Source: Vibrio tritonius (GTDB lineage Bacteria > Pseudomonadota > Gammaproteobacteria > Enterobacterales > Vibrionaceae). From it: a DNA stretch of 64,000 bases. The notes beneath the pieces were generated by a model. It saw only the letters and a list, made by a program, of their open reading frames with translations. It did no database searches and had not been told where the DNA came from. Position numbers and translations under genes: made by a program. This document shows positions 33,766 to 41,721 of this stretch, in pieces; position 1 is the stretch's first letter; every line of letters starts with the position of its first letter. The stretch lies in the NCBI RefSeq assembly GCF_001547935.1, contig NZ_AP014636.1:620001-684000 (forward strand), in the 5' to 3' direction.

Positions 33766-34818
33766 CTAGCTCGGTCGGCTTACCCCGACACAAGCCATCT
33801 CGTGGTCACAACAGGGACAAGCTCGCACTGCTTTGCTTCTAACCGGTTGCTCTTTATGCGGAGTACAGTAAAACAAAGCAAGTAGCAGCAACTGGATCCT
33901 AACGCGTGTCTGTTTGGCATTTCCTCGCAAGAAGCCATAGTCTCTGACACGTTGCATTCCTTTGGGCAGGACATGCTGCAGGATAAGCCATAAGAACTTC
34001 AGTACGGGCAGAGTCCGGGTTTGATGCGTGTTAGTTTGGCTGTCTAGATAGCGGAAGGTGACCTCGGTATCAGTGACTTTAATGATGTCTTTGTCTGGCA
34101 GTACGCCCCGGTAAAGATAACGGGAGAGATATTGAAGAGCGGGCAGTCCGAAGCCAACACATCGGCAGTCAACCACCCACTTGTTTGGTACGTTTTTAGG
34201 TAAGGACATGACGTCATCCTGAACGATGGCATCGAGCAGTCTTGCCCGCCAGACTTTCGCGAGAGCGAAGGCATTAAACAAGTACCGTTTATTGCCCTTG
34301 TGTCATTGTTGCCGGGAAGCGTCATACCGGCCGCCAGCGACGATAACGTGGAGATGCGGATGCAGGTTTCTTTGTCGACTGTGAGTGTGTAACACGATGG
34401 TAAAGCCCAGTTCGCCTTTATGTTCTCTTTGGGCGAAGTCTTTTAATACGCTTGAAGCGACGGTGAACATTGCCTGATAGAGTGCTTTGGGGTGCTGACG
34501 AGCTAGGCTCCTTAATTCATAAGGTAAAGTGAAGGTCGCCATGTAGTAATGAACGGGCAAGAGTTTTTGTTTTTGGCGCTCTTGCCAGTCTGATGTGGTG
34601 CGGTGTTGGCACTGAGGACAGTGTCGGTGACCACACGAGAGTGGCAATCGGTCATCATGATGGCAATGAGAACAAAACCATTGAGAGCGTCCTTGTTGCT
34701 CGGTTTGGCAACGTAACATGGCGGCCATGGCTTGGCGGATGTCATCGGTGATGAGAGAGGCATAATGCTGCTCAAGTTCATCACGATACTGGCGAAGCAG
34801 TTCGATAAAAACGCTCAT
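33766..34818 (-). pseudogene. IS91-family transposase interrupted by an in-frame stop
   Basis: 350 codons. The N-terminal zinc-binding part (FCSHCHHDDRLPLSCGHRHC) and the HUH motif HPHLHVIVAGG (about 158-168) are intact. After RYDASRQQ a TGA at 34305-34303 stops the frame, and the same frame resumes at once with HKGNKRYLFNAFALAK. TGG (Trp) is the expected codon, so a single G-to-A change explains it. The C-terminal part keeps RVRDYGFLRG, the nucleophile-tyrosine region, with only one Tyr visible, and a terminal zinc motif (CPCCDHEM). The start overlaps the recombinase stop as ATGA behind GGAGG. Likely inactive unless read through. Confidence 0.85.
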
Positions 34819-35702
34819 GCGTCCTCCCATCTTAACGTGAGGCGGTCAGCCAGTTGATTCAACGCTATTGCCATGTTGTATTGTTTGGGTTGAGTTAATT
34901 GGGTATAGCGAGCAGTGGTATTTAAACTGCCATGACCGAGCAGAGTTTGCAGTGAACGTAGGTCAAGTCCTTGTTCAAGCAGGTGAGTGGCAAAGCAGTG
35001 GCGTAAGGAATGCGGGCTAATAGCGGAGCTGAGATGACACTCTTTGAGCACCTGTTTCATGGCTTTTTGTATTCCGCCTCTGTCCATGGGTGTGTTTTGT
35101 TGATCATTATTGCCAGGGAATATAAGAGTAGGATGTCGATGGGTAAGCCAGTGAGAGCGAAGCGCATTCAGTGTTCTCTGTGGTAAGGGAATGAGTCTGT
35201 CCTTTCCGCCTTTACCTTCACGAATATGCACTTGCATAGCGCTACTGTTGATGTCTTGAGTGGTTAAGTTGAGTCCTTCGCCGAGGCGTAATCCCATGGA
35301 GTACAGGGTAAGGAAGAACACTTGATAGTGGCGCTTTCTGGTGGTGCTTATCAGTAATGCCACTTGCTCAGGAGTTAGAATATCCGGCAGACGCTTCACT
35401 TGCGGTGGTTTGACGATATTTAACCATTCCCACTGCTGATTGAGGGTGTAGCGATAGAAAAACTGCAAGCCGTTACGGTCGAGTTTGACGGTGCTCCATG
35501 AGTGAGATTGGATAAGGCTCGCAAAGTAAGTGCGAAGTTCAGCGGTGGTCAACGTGTCAGGTGAACGGTTAAAAAACTCACTAATACGACGAACAGCACG
35601 AGAGTAGGCATCAATAGTGGCTGGTCTTTTGCCTTGCAACTTTAGATTGGTAAGATGTTGTTGGTAAAGAAAATTGAAGTGTTCTTGTTCATGAGGGGTC
35701 AT
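34815..35702 (-). CDS. Tyrosine recombinase of the IS91-like element
   Basis: 295 residues. A SAM-like N-terminal DNA-binding domain covers about 10-90. The catalytic domain has all residues in place: Arg in SMGLRLGEGL, Lys in GKGGKDR, HSLRHCFATHL, the His in LLGHGSL and the nucleophile Tyr in TTARYTQL. It lacks the extra segment that defines integron integrases, so it is not IntI. GGAG eight bases upstream supports ATG 35702 (MTPHEQEHF) over two earlier in-frame starts. Confidence 0.85.
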   Translation of the reverse strand: MTPHEQEHFNFLYQQHLTNLKLQGKRPATIDAYSRAVRRISEFFNRSPDTLTTAELRTYFASLIQSHSWSTVKLDRNGLQFFYRYTLNQQWEWLNIVKPPQVKRLPDILTPEQVALLISTTRKRHYQVFFLTLYSMGLRLGEGLNLTTQDINSSAMQVHIREGKGGKDRLIPLPQRTLNALRSHWLTHRHPTLIFPGNNDQQNTPMDRGGIQKAMKQVLKECHLSSAISPHSLRHCFATHLLEQGLDLRSLQTLLGHGSLNTTARYTQLTQPKQYNMAIALNQLADRLTLRWEDA

Positions 35703-35790
35703 AATCATTTCTCCAGTGGGCACAGTCGGAATGACAGTGTTACTGAAGAGTATGGACAAGAGGCTATTGACTCTGCCGCGCAGCGGCTTC

Positions 35791-35914
35791 TTTCAACAAA
35801 TTGCTTAAGGGTGACAACTAACCTTTGGCATTTTTGGTTCGATTGGCTTCAGTGTTTAAGTGGCTTTGCTTAATTTCAGTGGTCGGTTAGCTGCACCTTA
35901 GCAAAGCGTTATGT
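35791..35914 (+). other. Integron attC site (VCR-like)
   Basis: About 120 bp running from CAACAAATTGCTTAAGG to CCTTAGCAAAGCGTTATG, whose ends are complementary with the R' core GTTATGT. The middle (GGCATTTTTGGTTCGATTGG and onward) resembles Vibrio attC repeats. The IS91-like element ends against its 5' side. Confidence 0.75.
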
Positions 35915-35990
35915 TTTTCTCTGCTTCATCGAAATAAAAAATACGTAAATATACTTGATGGATATTTAAAATTCCTTTTGGGAGGAGCTT

Positions 35991-36284
35991 ATGGGTCACA
36001 ACGATTGGCATGAAGATGATGGTTTTTCCGATTTTCTTGGTCAGCTTATAGATATGGGACATCTTGAAGGAGCTGCACTGGGAATTACTAAACAGGTTAT
36101 GGATCAAGGTGTTGATAGCCTATCAGCGAAGCAAACATTTGTTTTTAATAAAGAAGTGTTGGAACCGTTTTCCCGAAGTTGTAAACGTTGTGGTGCCAGT
36201 ATTCCGTGGTCTGAAATGTATGATGCCGTATTCGAACATGGTTTATGCAATTGGTGTTGGCACATGACAACTAAAGATGATTAA
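35991..36284 (+). CDS. Cassette protein with a C-terminal zinc ribbon
   Basis: 97 residues, acidic, unrecognised. Four cysteines in CKRCG (about 64-68) and CNWC (about 86-89) could bind one zinc. GGGAGGAG sits six bases before the ATG. It is the only gene of its cassette, between attC sites at 35791 and 36287. Confidence 0.7.
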   Translation: MGHNDWHEDDGFSDFLGQLIDMGHLEGAALGITKQVMDQGVDSLSAKQTFVFNKEVLEPFSRSCKRCGASIPWSEMYDAVFEHGLCNWCWHMTTKDD

Positions 36285-36286
36285 AA

Positions 36287-36358
36287 ACATAACAAATTAC
36301 TGCACCGGAAAAATAACTCGCTGGCGCTCGTCATTTTCCGGTGAGTAAGGCGTTATGT
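36287..36358 (+). other. Integron attC site
   Basis: ACATAACAAATTACTG at the left pairs with AGTAAGGCGTTATGT at the right; the inner stem is CACCGGAAAA with TTTTCCGGTG around a GC-rich loop. About 72 bp. Confidence 0.85.
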
Positions 36359-36383
36359 GCTTTTCCAGTATACGGAGTGATTA

Positions 36384-37121
36384 ATGATACCTGAGTATGG
36401 AAATAAGAAATTTCAGTGTCCGCACTGTAACACCGTTGCCAGCCAAGAGTGGTTTACAGCGAATAACGCTGGAAGCACAGCAACGGGTATAATTCACCAC
36501 CTGTATTTGAATTACAGGCCAAGTATTAGAGACTATGCCCAAGAACACATAGTCAGTTTCTTGAAAGAAATAGATGGTGGGTTTCAAAAGAATTTTTATA
36601 ATTATGTTCCTAAAGGTTTTTCAGTAGCAACTTGTTCTTCCTGTGGCGATTTTACGCTGTGGGTAAATAAAGAAATTGTTTACCCCAAGAAAACGACGCT
36701 ACCACCGCCGAATGAAGATTTAAACGAAGATATCAAAGTACTATATCTTGAAGCTTCGTCAATTCTCGTTGATTCACCAAAGGGTGCGACGGCTCTCTTG
36801 CGTTTGGCTCTTCAAAAATTATTGGAGCAAGTAGGCAAGAGCGGAAAGAATATTAACAATGATATAAAGTCATTGGTGGCTGAGGGCTTGAGCCCAAAAA
36901 TACAGCAGGCTTTGGATTTGCTAAGGGTAATAGGAAACAATGCCGTTCATCCTGGGCAAATAAACTTGGACGATAATACCGAAATTGCTCAAAAGTTATT
37001 TGGCATCTTAAATTTTATTGCTGAAGAACTCATTACCAAGCCAAGAGAGCTAGAGGATCTTTACGCTGATTTGATTCCATCTGACACGCAAGATCATATT
37101 AAACAGCGAGATGGCACATAA
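36384..37121 (+). CDS. DUF4145-type cassette protein
   Basis: 245 residues. The N-terminal part has a zinc motif (CPHC near residue 12, CSSC near 85). The C-terminal region (about 112-225) is DUF4145-like: SSILVDSPKGATALLRLALQ and LLRVIGNNAVHPGQ are its recognisable helices. Such domains occur alone and fused to restriction or nuclease proteins. Function unknown. The stop codon lies inside the R'' end of the next attC, as is usual for cassettes. Confidence 0.72.
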   Translation: MIPEYGNKKFQCPHCNTVASQEWFTANNAGSTATGIIHHLYLNYRPSIRDYAQEHIVSFLKEIDGGFQKNFYNYVPKGFSVATCSSCGDFTLWVNKEIVYPKKTTLPPPNEDLNEDIKVLYLEASSILVDSPKGATALLRLALQKLLEQVGKSGKNINNDIKSLVAEGLSPKIQQALDLLRVIGNNAVHPGQINLDDNTEIAQKLFGILNFIAEELITKPRELEDLYADLIPSDTQDHIKQRDGT

Positions 37122-37184
37122 CAAAGTGCTGCTAGGGACAAACCTACGCTGCGCTTCGGTTTGCCCCAGAGCACGGCGTTAAAA
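37116..37184 (+). other. Integron attC site
   Basis: ACATAACAAAGTGCT pairs with AGCACGGCGTTA; the inner stem joins GGGACAAACC and GGTTTGCCCC around a GCGCTTC-type loop. About 69 bp. Confidence 0.85.
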
Positions 37185-37537
37185 AGCTGCAAAAGGGCAA
37201 AGCTAATTTAATAGGTTTGGTTCTGTATTCGCTTCAATATCCGAGTCAGTTTTTACAGCCGTTCTGTTGTTGATTTCTGCTTTCTTTGGTGAAAGCCGTT
37301 TGGATTCAGCGCAAGGCTAATATCGCCATTCCACAGGTTCGCCAACTTTGTATCATCAAGTGGCAATTAGCTGTTCGTTACTTCGGTGGGCGGCTGGTTC
37401 ATCAACTTCTGAATGGTTTAGTGGTGTTGCAGGTTTGTCGGTGGAAACATATCGGGTTGCAGCGCTCGTTGGAGCTGCCGAGAATGCGGCAACGTTCGTG
37501 CTTGCTTCTGTGGTCAGTGGTTACAAAAGATATCTTT
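37185..37537 (+). other. Cassette without a recognisable gene
   Basis: The 350 bp between two attC sites carry no frame with both a start codon and a ribosome site. Overlapping frames at 37286-37543 and 37348-37659 use poor starts, and the second runs through the next attC. It may be a promoter or RNA cassette, or a decayed gene. Confidence 0.5.
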
Positions 37538-37643
37538 TTTTAACCAGGCGCAGCAGCAGACACATTTTACTTGGGCGCTTGCGGTTTGAAGTAAATTATT
37601 TGTTGGTACAACTGCGCGTGTGCTGCTGTGCTAATCGTTATAC
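37538..37643 (+). other. Integron attC site
   Basis: The left end TTTTAACCAGG is followed by CGCAGCAGCAGACAC, which pairs with GTGTGCTGCTGTGC near the right end; the right core is GTTATAC. About 106 bp, less regular than its neighbours. Confidence 0.65.
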
Positions 37644-37655
37644 GTACGGAGGAGT

Positions 37656-38573
37656 ATGAAGAAAATATACAAATATATGCCTTTCAGATCTGAGTTTTTT
37701 AATAATTATTGCTTACGTGCGAGTCAGCGTGGTGTATTAAATGATCCTTTTGAACTTAGTCCTGCACAAGATTTAATTGATCATATATTACGAGATGGTC
37801 TTGGTGAGGATTTTTTCGAGCAAGTGGAGCAATTTTCTTCTGACGGCAACTTTAATGAGGTTGGAGTAATTTCCTTTACTGAAAATTATAATAATTTGTT
37901 AATGTGGTCTCATTATGCGAATGAGCATAAGGGAATTGTTGTTGAATTTGATTATGAAAAACTAAATTACTATTTCAATTATAAACTTTCAATGACAGAC
38001 ACAATAGAACGAGTTTTATATAACCGTGAGCGTTATTCGCCCTTGCAAAAAGATGTATGTGTAAAAGATTTATTGCTTACAAAAAGTGATGACTGGATTT
38101 ATGAAAAAGAACACCGAATCTTACCTAAATTGAGGTTCGCTGATTATGTTCGAGTTGATCGGAAGATTTTTGAGCAACTTCATGATTTTTATGATGATTT
38201 ATATGTCGATTTGTTTGATGTTTTATATGAAGATGATAATTCGATTACTTTCCAAGTAAATCCTGAAGAATACGAACATTTTGACAATCAAGAGTGGGAC
38301 GGAAATTCGACAGATGATAATGAAGAAATGAAGTTTAGTCCTAGCGAAATAATTTTAAATGAAATATACGGTTCATTAGCTGTTCTTCCGTCGTCAATAT
38401 TCTTGTTTAAGCTACCGGCAGACTGTATATCTGCTGTATTTATTGGTTGTAGAGCATCTGCAAAAGATATTGATGCAATTGCATCATTGGTTGGACCCAA
38501 AAAGATTCCAATTTTTAAAGCAGATTTAAGTAAAACTCATTTCACATTAGGGTTTGAGGAATTGTACGTATAA
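37656..38573 (+). CDS. DUF2971-family cassette protein
   Basis: 305 residues. DUF2971 features are the N-terminal YKYMPFRSEFF, LNDPFELSPA (about 29-38), SFTENYNNLLMWSHYANEHKG in two parts (about 74-94) and IYEKEHRIL (about 145-153). The family is widespread in mobile DNA and its role is unknown. GGAGGAGT precedes the ATG directly after the attC. It has low G+C relative to the chromosomal genes around, in keeping with recent acquisition. The stop lies in the following attC. Confidence 0.8.
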   Translation: MKKIYKYMPFRSEFFNNYCLRASQRGVLNDPFELSPAQDLIDHILRDGLGEDFFEQVEQFSSDGNFNEVGVISFTENYNNLLMWSHYANEHKGIVVEFDYEKLNYYFNYKLSMTDTIERVLYNRERYSPLQKDVCVKDLLLTKSDDWIYEKEHRILPKLRFADYVRVDRKIFEQLHDFYDDLYVDLFDVLYEDDNSITFQVNPEEYEHFDNQEWDGNSTDDNEEMKFSPSEIILNEIYGSLAVLPSSIFLFKLPADCISAVFIGCRASAKDIDAIASLVGPKKIPIFKADLSKTHFTLGFEELYV

Positions 38574-38674
38574 CAATCCAATGCAATTGACGCAGTCAAC
38601 CTTCGTGGTTGCGTTTCAAAGTTTTTCAAACGCTTTAGTCACCGCGCAATGCGCAATTGATTGGGGCGTTAGGC
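38568..38674 (+). other. Integron attC site
   Basis: GTATAACAATCCAATGCAATTG pairs with CAATTGATTGGGGCGTTAGGC; the R' core is GTTAGGC. About 107 bp. Confidence 0.88.
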
Positions 38675-38700
38675 TTCAATCTGATTTTAGTAGGTAGATT

Positions 38701-39450
38701 GTGAAAAAAATAATTGGCGACATAGTAAGCAAAGTTAAGTCCGGAATGAATCAAGCATATGCTGACACTCTAAATTTCACTGATGACCCTGCTGCAAGAT
38801 TCGGGGCTGAATACTTATTTACGGTTAATGTAGCTAAGGAGATTGGCAGATTAAATGGACCTGACGCAGATCCTTATCAAATATATATTGAAGCTAGCGT
38901 TAAGAAAGTTGCTAAAGATTGCCTTCCTTTAATTAAACGGGGCAATCCAATGGTTAGAGGGTCATCTATTATCCGAAAAGGTTCTCCTTTTATGGAACGT
39001 GAAGGTCGTGTAGATATTGCTGTTTATACAGATGTAATGCCATATAAGGGCAATGGAAATACTCCCTTTTGTATTATCGAGCTTAAAAGCTTTAATCCCG
39101 CTAGAAAGTTAGTAATAAAAGACTTAAAGCGAAACTTAGAATTTTTAACTTTATCCGGACCAACAGGTAAGTCTTTTGTTGAAGTGGGTTTATTCTCTGC
39201 TGTCCACACTGTAGCCCCTACAAATGATTCAGCACAACTAGATAAACAAGTGAAAAAAATTAAAGATGACTATAGTAACTGGTTGTCTGAAGTCGGAAAT
39301 TTAGCTGGTATTGACACCGATATCCAAATTTTCACACTTAGCAAAGATGTAGAAGGTCGAATAATGGATGATATAGATGGGTACTATGTCGACACAGATT
39401 CTAAACATCACTTTATTGGTGTTATCGTGATCTTTATGAACAAAGCCTAA
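38701..39450 (+). CDS. Cassette protein with a possible PD-(D/E)XK nuclease core
   Basis: 249 residues from a GTG start with AGTAGGTAG upstream. The segment EGRVDIAVYTDVM (about 101-113) followed by FCIIELKSF (about 122-130) gives D-X(n)-E-X-K, the pattern of PD-(D/E)XK nucleases, with predicted flanking strands. An upstream Glu in the first helix (GAEYLF) also fits. This is a pattern match only; no family is recognised. A mid-protein Lys/Asp-rich helix (about 180-200) follows. The stop sits inside an attC end. Confidence 0.55.
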   Translation: MKKIIGDIVSKVKSGMNQAYADTLNFTDDPAARFGAEYLFTVNVAKEIGRLNGPDADPYQIYIEASVKKVAKDCLPLIKRGNPMVRGSSIIRKGSPFMEREGRVDIAVYTDVMPYKGNGNTPFCIIELKSFNPARKLVIKDLKRNLEFLTLSGPTGKSFVEVGLFSAVHTVAPTNDSAQLDKQVKKIKDDYSNWLSEVGNLAGIDTDIQIFTLSKDVEGRIMDDIDGYYVDTDSKHHFIGVIVIFMNKA

Positions 39451-39467
39451 CAAGAGACTATGGTGTC
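39445..39467 (+). other. Left part of an attC split by an IS110-family element
   Basis: GCCTAAC (R'') is followed by AAGAGACTATGGTGTC, where the element begins. The missing right part is at 40704-40738. Confidence 0.65.
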
Positions 39468-39478
39468 AATAATTAAAT

Positions 39479-40429
39479 TTAGGCCAATTTGGGATCCCAT
39501 TTGGCACCATCTCTTAGCATCGAATTTAGGATAACAACCATCTTTCTTATGCACGCAATAATGGCAACTTTCTTTGGTTTCCCAACAGCCAGAAGGTGCT
39601 GATAAGTAGCTTTGATAACCGGATTTGATTGCAAGGCTGACATCATAGCCATGTATAAAACGGTTCGAACTTGTGAGTGCCCACCCTGTATAAAACGTTT
39701 GCCTTTGTACAAACCACTCTCACGGTTCATTGGTGCTACACCGATTAAAGAAGCAGCTTGTTTATTATTAATAAAACCAAGTTCAGGGACGTTACTGATG
39801 ATTGATGCAGCACAGATTTTTCCGATTCCGGGAACGCTTTGTAATAGGTCACTTTTCTCTTTATACGCAGGTACGTTTTCAATGAGTAGTGAGATGAGCG
39901 TTTCTATCTTTTCGATCTGTTCTTCGAAGATGTTAAGTATTGGAGTGATGGTTGATGCTAATGATTTTGGCATCTGCTGAATGCGATTTTTCTCCATGGT
40001 TTGCATTGACATGATTTGATGTCGTCTAGTGACTAACTCACTCATAAATCGCATGATTTCAGGTCTTAGCTTTGTCAATTTTGGCTGAACAGCCTCACCA
40101 AAATAGGCAATTAAATGGGCATCGAGTTTATCTGTTTTAGCCCTTCTACCGATGGCTCCAGCAAACCTTTTGATATGAACTGGATTCGCTATAACAAACG
40201 GTAAGTTGGCTTTTGAACAGGCCAAAATAAATGGCATTTCTAGTCGTCCAGTTGCTTCAACAATAATACGATCTGGATGGTATTTTTTAATGGTCTGGAC
40301 AGCTTCTTGAATGCCTTTTTCATCGTTTGAAACGGTAAAGAAGATGTCGAGAGGACGGATGTAAATATCAAGTTTTGTTTTGCCGGTATCAACACCGACA
40401 TTAATGTTTTGATGTGAGTGTGTATTCAT
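39479..40429 (-). CDS. IS110-family transposase (DEDD recombinase)
   Basis: 316 residues. The RuvC-like N-terminal domain shows the acidic residues in VGVDTGKTKLDI (about 12-23), IIVEATG (about 55-61) and KTDKLDAHLIA (about 98-108). The C-terminal Transposase_20 part shows LQSVPGIGKICAASI (about 202-216), LIGVAPMNRESG and the catalytic Ser region HSQVRTVLYMAMMS. The protein looks intact. IS110 enzymes act with an RNA guide made from the element's non-coding end. Confidence 0.92.
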   Translation of the reverse strand: MNTHSHQNINVGVDTGKTKLDIYIRPLDIFFTVSNDEKGIQEAVQTIKKYHPDRIIVEATGRLEMPFILACSKANLPFVIANPVHIKRFAGAIGRRAKTDKLDAHLIAYFGEAVQPKLTKLRPEIMRFMSELVTRRHQIMSMQTMEKNRIQQMPKSLASTITPILNIFEEQIEKIETLISLLIENVPAYKEKSDLLQSVPGIGKICAASIISNVPELGFINNKQAASLIGVAPMNRESGLYKGKRFIQGGHSQVRTVLYMAMMSALQSNPVIKATYQHLLAVGKPKKVAIIACIRKMVVILNSMLRDGAKWDPKLA

Positions 40430-40703
40430 AATAAGCTAACTCTTGCTTGCATAATACGGGTTCGAGGCCCAGAAGACTATTCGAGTGTGGTGCTTGGAGA
40501 TCTATGTAGCGTTCTTTCTTGTTATCGGTCTCTCAATTGAGGATCCATCGAAGCATCGAACTACTACATAGAGAGCTTTAGTTGCTGCTAAAGCCTGGGT
40601 CTCACTTTACCCTAATTTGAGTAGTTATTATCCATACAAAAATTTCAATGGATGCATATAACGTCTGGCATTCTTGGTTTGAAGTTACTTGTTTGTTGTA
40701 ATA
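40430..40703 (-). ncRNA. Candidate bridge-RNA region of the IS110-family element
   Basis: The 270 bp upstream of the transposase start contain no gene but several short inverted repeats, for example ATCTATGTAG with CTACATAGAG (about 40501 and 40562) and GCTTTAG with CTAAAGC near 40575-40590. In the IS110 group the bridge RNA is encoded in this left non-coding end. RNA boundaries and guide loops cannot be fixed here. Confidence 0.4.
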
Positions 40704-40738
40704 ATGGTGTCCATGCACCATTGGATTAGACGTTAGGT
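40704..40738 (+). other. Right part of the split attC
   Basis: ATGGTGTCCATGCACCATTGG followed by ATTAGAC and GTTAGGT (R'). The next cassette gene starts 35 bp downstream. Confidence 0.65.
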
Positions 40739-40772
40739 CAATGAGTGCAATTCCAAGAAAGGGAGAGCTAGG

Positions 40773-41267
40773 ATGAAGTTGAATGACTACTTGGAGTCTT
40801 TAAATGAGCTTGTATTTTTCAAAGGCCCTGAGATAAAGGGAAGCTTTGAGTATAACTTGCAATGGTATGAGAATCGGCACCCCAGACACCGCTTGTGCTT
40901 TTATATTTCGGGACTATTAATGTCTGTATCTCTAGTCATATTGTATGGTCTCAATAGCTCATCGGAACTTGGGAAGACTGTTTCCATATTGCTTCTTTTC
41001 GTAAGTTCCATTTCATCATTGTTTGCTTTTAAGCGTTCTTGGTCGGGTTATTACCTAGCCAGTCAAAATTTACTCGCATTGAAAAATATCTATGATGAGT
41101 CTTTGTTGCGAGCAAAACTTATTAATGACGAAGATGAAGTTCAGGCGTTAAAAATAGTAATCGCGTCTACCACACAATTTATGACGGCAGCCAATAAAGT
41201 CGTAAACAACGAAACTGTAGATTATTTTTCAGCAGTAAAGTTACCAAGCCTTCCGTCTAAAAATTGA
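40773..41267 (+). CDS. Cassette membrane protein, SLATT/DUF4231-like
   Basis: 164 residues. Two adjacent membrane helices (about 43-60 and 67-85) follow a WYENRHPRHRLCFY segment, and a long helix with an acidic stretch comes after. This is the layout of SLATT/DUF4231 two-helix proteins, which are often paired with nucleotide-signal or other defence enzymes; here no partner enzyme is adjacent. AAAGGGAGAG precedes the ATG. The stop overlaps the next attC end (ACCTAAC). Confidence 0.55.
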   Translation: MKLNDYLESLNELVFFKGPEIKGSFEYNLQWYENRHPRHRLCFYISGLLMSVSLVILYGLNSSSELGKTVSILLLFVSSISSLFAFKRSWSGYYLASQNLLALKNIYDESLLRAKLINDEDEVQALKIVIASTTQFMTAANKVVNNETVDYFSAVKLPSLPSKN

Positions 41268-41289
41268 CCTAACAAGAGACCATGGTGTC
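41267..41289 (+). other. Left part of a second attC broken at the same point
   Basis: ACCTAAC followed by AAGAGACCATGGTGTC, identical in arrangement to 39445-39467. No right part is found nearby. Confidence 0.6.
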
Positions 41290-41529
41290 AATAATTAAAT
41301 ATAGGCCAATTGGGGATCCCATTTTACACCATCCCTTAGCATCGAATTTAAGATAATAACCATCTTTCTTATGCAAGCAATAATGGCAATTTTCTTTGGT
41401 TTTCCGACAGTCAAAAGGTGCTGATAAGTAGCTTTGATAACCGGATTTGATTGCAAGGCTGACATTATCGCCATGTATAAAACGGTTGCCTTTGTACTAA
41501 CCACTTTCAAGATTCATTGGTGCTACACC
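41290..41529 (-). pseudogene. Remnant of a second IS110-family copy
   Basis: About 240 bp closely similar to the transposase 3' end at 39468-39750, still encoding YMAIMSALQSNPVIKATYQ and the C-terminus. Compared with the intact copy, the stretch between two TATAAAACG direct repeats is deleted, changing the frame, and similarity ends at GCTACACC (41529). The first part of the element is gone. The 41530-41721 stretch beyond it holds nothing I recognise. Confidence 0.85.
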
Positions 41530-41721
41530 AGGGGCTCCGCATGAAGCGAACTAAATCACATTATCCTTTATCATTAGCTCCCAAATTCAGGTTTCGCTGG
41601 TTGAATAATGAGCGTTTGGGCTCAAAAGTGTGATCTAAATTCTTTCGTCTGGTTGCCGTGGTAATGGGGCGCTCTATCGCGATTGTGTATTATAATTTGT
41701 ACTTATTTGTCTTGGGGATAT

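Larger units (their letters stand above)
33701..35790 (-). mobile_element. IS91-like element with tyrosine recombinase and HUH transposase genes
   Basis: Two overlapping minus-strand genes: a tyrosine recombinase followed by an IS91-family (HUH/REP) transposase. This is the two-gene layout of one IS91 subgroup that moves by rolling-circle transposition. The ends are approximate. The left boundary is where similarity to the 43.2 kb direct repeat stops (about 33700); the right boundary is the attC at 35791. No terminal inverted repeats are expected in this family. Confidence 0.75.
39460..40703 (-). mobile_element. IS110-family insertion sequence inside an attC
   Basis: The octamer ATGGTGTC occurs at both limits (39460-39467 and 40704-40711), giving a 1244-bp element. 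It holds one minus-strand transposase gene with only about 20 bp after its stop, but about 270 bp of non-coding DNA before its start. Removing it rejoins GCCTAAC...ATGGTGTC to CATGCACCAT...GTTAGGT, which restores a short attC with an ATGGTG/CACCAT stem. A decayed copy stands at the same position of the next cassette. Confidence 0.75.

Noticed and set aside
34815..35702. Integron integrase
   Set aside because: The IntI-specific extra segment before the HxLRH box is missing, and the gene overlaps an IS91-like transposase gene, so it belongs to that element.
37348..37659. 103-codon frame in the gene-less cassette
   Set aside because: It starts with TTG, lacks a ribosome site and reads through an attC into the next gene's start.
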